From: Yaniella halotolerans DSM 15476
Lineage (GTDB): Bacteria; Actinomycetota; Actinomycetes; Actinomycetales; Micrococcaceae
Assembly (NCBI RefSeq): GCF_000420805.1
Contig: NZ_ATVQ01000001.1
Span: 682,001 to 746,000, forward strand
Direction: 5' to 3'
DNA length: 64,000 nucleotides
Shown here: positions 62,149 through 64,000 of the stretch, in pieces
Position numbering within the stretch: the first letter of the stretch is position 1
Layout of the letters: each line of letters opens with the position of its first letter
Notes under the pieces: model-generated
What the model was told of the DNA's origin: nothing
What the model saw: the letters and a program-made list of their open reading frames with translations, nothing else
Database searches by the model: none
Made by a program: the position numbers and the translations under genes

Positions 62149-62701
62149 GGGGTCTCGTTGTACCGACAGAGGTGTCGAAGGCTTTTGGATAGGCGCGATA
62201 GAGTCCCATGGTCACCAGCGTGGCGACGACGACCTTAAGGATGTCGCCGGGCAAAAACACCAGGGAGGTCAGGATGGTTTCACCGATGGTCAGCTGGGTA
62301 AACCAGGCTTGTATCGGTATCCCGAAAAGGTAGACCACGAAAATTCCGCCGACCACGGAGCCCAGCGCTACGCGCCACCACACCGGACGCTTGCCAACAA
62401 TCAACCCGATGATGAGGGGCGCAACGAGCCATGCCACAAGATAACCTGCCGTGGGGGTGACGAACACGCCGAGTCCCCCGCGACCACCGGCCAATAAGGG
62501 CAAGCCTAAGGCAACGCCGAGAATGAGCAGTGCCATGGCTGCCGAACCACGCCACGGGCCAAGAACGGCTCCGGCGAGCATGACGCCGAGGGTTTGCAAC
62601 GTAATCGGCACGACGCCGGCCACGGTGAAAGAGCCTAACAGGCCCAAGCCTGCGGTCAACGCCGCAAATACTGCGATGTGCGCTAAATCTCTGGCCGTCA
62701 T
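62129..62701 (-). CDS. bioY: biotin-specific ECF substrate-binding protein BioY
   Basis: 190 aa with six membrane helices. The BioY signature GGRGGLGVFVTPTAGYLVAW near residue 72 and the VPITLQTLGVMLAGAVLG block near 30 are clear. It binds biotin and, with BioM and BioN encoded downstream, imports it. First gene of a five-gene operon (bioY, acyl-CoA ligase, thiolase-like, bioM, bioN). Its promoter region contains the double BioQ operator. Confidence 0.95.
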   Translation of the reverse strand: MTARDLAHIAVFAALTAGLGLLGSFTVAGVVPITLQTLGVMLAGAVLGPWRGSAAMALLILGVALGLPLLAGGRGGLGVFVTPTAGYLVAWLVAPLIIGLIVGKRPVWWRVALGSVVGGIFVVYLFGIPIQAWFTQLTIGETILTSLVFLPGDILKVVVATLVTMGLYRAYPKAFDTSVGTTRPRAAQNH

Positions 62702-62723
62702 CGGGCCGCCTTTCGAGTCCAGG

Positions 62724-62750
62724 TGAACACTGTTCAGTGAACAGTGTTCA
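62724..62750. promoter_or_regulatory. double BioQ-type operator
   Basis: Two 13-bp palindromes, TGAACACTGTTCA (62724-62736) and TGAACAGTGTTCA (62738-62750), are separated by one base, and the whole is symmetric about that base. It matches the TGAAC-N3-GTTCA style of biotin-responsive BioQ sites and lies between bioY and the divergent TetR gene. Confidence 0.85.
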
Positions 62751-62796
62751 GGATAGCCCAGCGGCCGCTGAACGCCAAGCGCTAAGATGAGTGGCG

Positions 62797-63309
62797 ATGT
62801 CTACCATGAGCCGTGATGAACTCAGCCGCGTGGGGTTACAGTTGTTGAACACCCACGGCCTGGCCGATGTGTCGATGCGTCGCGTCGCCAAAGAGCTCGA
62901 TGTCGCGGTTTCTGCACTGTACTGGCACGTCAAAGATAAGCAATCGCTGCTGGGGGCCGTGGTTGACCGTCTGTTGGCATCGGTAGATTTCGGCCCACCA
63001 AGCGGTGCTTGGCGGACCGACCTCACGGCCCGGGCCGAACAGCTCTACGAAACACTGCTCACTACCCGAGATGCCGCAGAACTGGCCGCTTCCGCACTCG
63101 CGCTGGGTACTGGCGGCGAGGCGATGCGCCGAGCGCTTGCCGAAGTCTCCCCGAATGACACCACCACCGATGCCGTCATGGCGTTGCTGATTGGTCACGC
63201 CACCCTGCATCAACAGCGCCTGCAGGCACAGGCGATCGGGGTGGATGTTTCGGGGACGACCTCTGCCACGTTTCGTCAGGTGCTCGACCTCCTGACGAAG
63301 CGTGTCTGA
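62797..63309 (+). CDS. bioQ: TetR-family biotin regulator, BioQ-like
   Basis: 170 aa from ATG 62797; a GTG at 62791 and an ATG at 62806 are alternatives. TAAGAT at 62783-62788 could be a -10 for a leaderless transcript. The N-terminal helix-turn-helix (LSRVGLQLLNTHGLADVSMRRVAKELDVAVSALYWHVKDK in pieces: LADVSMRRVAKEL and VSALYWHVKDK) is TetR-type. Its position opposite bioY and the perfect operator between them support BioQ, the actinobacterial biotin repressor. Confidence 0.83.
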   Translation: MSTMSRDELSRVGLQLLNTHGLADVSMRRVAKELDVAVSALYWHVKDKQSLLGAVVDRLLASVDFGPPSGAWRTDLTARAEQLYETLLTTRDAAELAASALALGTGGEAMRRALAEVSPNDTTTDAVMALLIGHATLHQQRLQAQAIGVDVSGTTSATFRQVLDLLTKRV

Positions 63310-63318
63310 ACAATCTTG

Positions 63319-64000
63319 TTAGTATTCGACAACGACTCGTCCGTCGATTTTTCCGCCTCGCATCTCTTCGAATACTTCGTTAAGATCTTCGAGTGGACGA
63401 CGGTGGTAGGTGGGCTCAACCTTGCCGGCCGCGTGGAATTCCAATGCCTCGATCATGTCTTGTCTCGTCCCAACGATCGAGCCTCGCACCGTTAGGCCGT
63501 TGAGTACGACATCAAACACGGAAACATCGAATTTTCCTGGTGGTAGACCGTTGAAGACGATGGTCCCGCCCCGACGTGACATGCCGATTGCTTGCCCAAA
63601 AGCTTGCTCATGCACAGCCGTCACCAATACTGCGTGAGCTCCGCCAACCTGTTCTTGAACTGCTGTCGCCGGGTCCGCATCGGCGGCGTTGATGATAATT
63701 TCGGCACCATGTTTCTTTGCTAGTTCCAGCTTGTCATCGGCAATATCGACGGCGATCACGCGCAGCCCCATCGCCACCCCATATTGCACCGCCAGGTGCC
63801 CGAGGCCACCGATACCGGAGATCACGACCCAGTCGCCCGGCTTCGCTTCCGATACTTTGAGCCCTTTATATACCGTCACTCCCGCGCACAGGATCGGCCC
63901 CACTTCATATATGTCGGACCCTTCCGGGATTTTTGGAGCATAGCGAGTATCAATCAGCATGTACTCACCAAAGGAGCCATCTACCGAATATCCGCTGTTG
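63319..64000 (-). CDS. zinc-dependent alcohol dehydrogenase, 5' end cut off by window edge
   Basis: The last 227 residues of an AdhP-type medium-chain dehydrogenase; the frame continues past the window. The Rossmann motif SGIGGLGHLAVQYGVAMGLRVIAVD (in pieces: GIGGLGHLAVQY) is visible, preceded by CAGVTVYKGL, and the end reads GGKIDGRVVVEY. The catalytic zinc ligands in the first 110 residues are outside the window. It oxidises alcohols or reduces aldehydes with NAD(H). It lies 10 bases after bioQ in the opposite direction. Confidence 0.92.
   Translation of the reverse strand, partial: NSGYSVDGSFGEYMLIDTRYAPKIPEGSDIYEVGPILCAGVTVYKGLKVSEAKPGDWVVISGIGGLGHLAVQYGVAMGLRVIAVDIADDKLELAKKHGAEIIINAADADPATAVQEQVGGAHAVLVTAVHEQAFGQAIGMSRRGGTIVFNGLPPGKFDVSVFDVVLNGLTVRGSIVGTRQDMIEALEFHAAGKVEPTYHRRPLEDLNEVFEEMRGGKIDGRVVVEY

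Overview
The window looks like a chromosome segment of a high-G+C Gram-positive bacterium of the Micrococcales, probably Micrococcaceae. The G+C content looks moderate for that group (by eye in the upper fifties, not computed). Supporting signs are the DUF222/HNH (13E12-type) protein, MHS-type transporter, GAP-family protein, actinobacterial BioQ/BioYMN biotin system, ATGA-coupled operons and GTG/TTG starts. An ectoine hydroxylase, KGG-type stress proteins and ChaB point to a salt- or desiccation-tolerant lifestyle. A genus cannot be fixed from this sequence; no rRNA, tRNA, CRISPR array, transposase or integrase was recognised.

Layout. 1-9 kb: the 5' part of an E. coli-type argG, a repeat-rich coiled-coil membrane protein, a CDF transporter coupled to a truncated solute-binding lipoprotein, a CBS/zinc-ribbon pair, and a branched-chain-type 2-oxoacid dehydrogenase operon (E1a-E1b-E2-hydrolase). 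9-27 kb: amino-acid and aromatic catabolism (DadA-like oxidase, HisC-like aminotransferase, IclR regulator with divergent FAD monooxygenase, TPP enzyme with divergent Lrp, LysR/MBL-hydrolase/MFS), interrupted by a WXG100-like/alpha-beta-hydrolase pair, purB, an orphan AAA ATPase and two membrane proteins. 27-34 kb: a stress-flavoured stretch (shortened SnoaL-like protein, SDR, ChaB, two KGG proteins, a 51-residue membrane peptide), an acyl-CoA dehydrogenase and rlmN. 34-45 kb: ectD without ectABC, a DUF779/GAF-regulator/aldehyde-dehydrogenase module, a DUF222 HNH protein, rraA, and a LysR/dehydrogenase/amidase group. 45-53 kb: a membrane-anchored DUF4041/GIY-YIG nuclease (SNIPE-like phage defence candidate), aconitase, an atypical ion channel, and a complete csoR-copZ-copA copper module with two operators. 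53-64 kb: hutG-like hydrolase, a three-gene YnbA/PlsC/YnbB-like phospholipid operon, two paralogous lipoproteins, nagB, and a five-gene translationally coupled biotin operon (bioY, acyl-CoA ligase, thiolase-like, bioM, bioN) facing a BioQ-like TetR regulator across a double palindromic operator. The window ends inside a zinc alcohol dehydrogenase.

The most interesting items are the SNIPE-like nuclease, the biotin operon that joins a B. subtilis yhfUTS-like trio to BioMN and includes a thiolase homologue lacking the second catalytic cysteine, the WXG100/hydrolase pair, and two paralogous small membrane proteins that differ by an expanded tandem-repeat coiled coil. Family assignments rest on motif recognition by eye; no database search was run.
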